A DNA stretch of 7,409 nucleotides. Source: Pseudomonadota bacterium. GTDB taxonomy: Bacteria > Pseudomonadota > Alphaproteobacteria > Micavibrionales > Micavibrionaceae. Positions within the stretch are counted from its first letter, which is position 1. Each line of letters begins with the position of its first letter. The position numbers were made by a program, and so were the translations under genes. This document shows, in pieces, positions 7,349-7,409 of this stretch. The stretch lies in contig JACQIJ010000065.1 in NCBI GenBank assembly GCA_016198545.1, positions 1 to 7,409 on the forward strand, written 5' to 3'. The notes below the pieces were generated by a model. That model was not told the DNA's origin and searched no databases. It saw only the letters and a list, made by a program, of their open reading frames with translations.

Positions 7349-7409
7349 GCTGTTTGTTTCCCCGAACCGGACAGACGCTAAAAAATAGCAGGGATTCATA
7401 CCCCATACC

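Noticed and set aside
7338..7409. A minus-strand frame open from the right edge to a TAG at 7338-7340 that overlaps the ATPase start, possibly the tail of an upstream gene.
   Set aside because: Only about 22 codons are visible and no domain can be recognised; chance is as likely.

Overview
The window is a compact block of seven genes, all on the minus strand and read from right to left. It encodes the inner-membrane and motor part of a type IV filament machine (type IV pilus, MSHA pilus or type II secretion family). In transcription order the genes are: a GspE/PilB/MshE-type assembly ATPase; a GspF/PilC-type platform protein; a PilM-PilN (GspL-like) fusion; a PilO/GspM-like bitopic protein; a secreted protein with a PilP/MshK/GspB-like C-terminal domain; an ABC-transporter ATPase; and, after a 120-base gap, an acidic single-pass membrane protein that runs off the left edge. 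No pilin, prepilin peptidase, secretin or retraction ATPase is visible, so the locus must continue beyond one or both edges.

Layout: 7348-5474 ATPase; 5449-4232 platform; 4211-2595 PilM/N fusion; 2598-1939 PilO-like; 1942-1298 PilP/MshK-like; 1289-561 ABC ATPase; 560-441 intergenic with a possible weak promoter; 440-1 partial acidic membrane protein. The first six genes lie 8 to 24 bases apart or overlap by 4 bases (ATGA), as expected of one co-translated operon. The seventh is set apart by the only real gap and may have its own promoter.

How they work together (inference from the families): the hexameric ATPase turns on the cytoplasmic face of the platform protein. The PilM/N fusion and the PilO-like protein form the alignment complex around it. 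The exported PilP/MshK-like protein would link that complex to an outer-membrane secretin. The ATPase carries a two-part N-terminal motif close to the cyclic-di-GMP-binding MshEN consensus, so filament output may respond to that messenger. The ABC ATPase recalls the ABC transporter genes (pilGHI) needed for type IV pili in Myxococcus, but no permease is seen here.

The organism is a diderm (Gram-negative) bacterium, judged from the parts, the signal peptide and the operon style. An environmental or gut proteobacterium, perhaps an alphaproteobacterium, is a guess. No RNA genes, mobile elements, CRISPR arrays or long repeats were seen.
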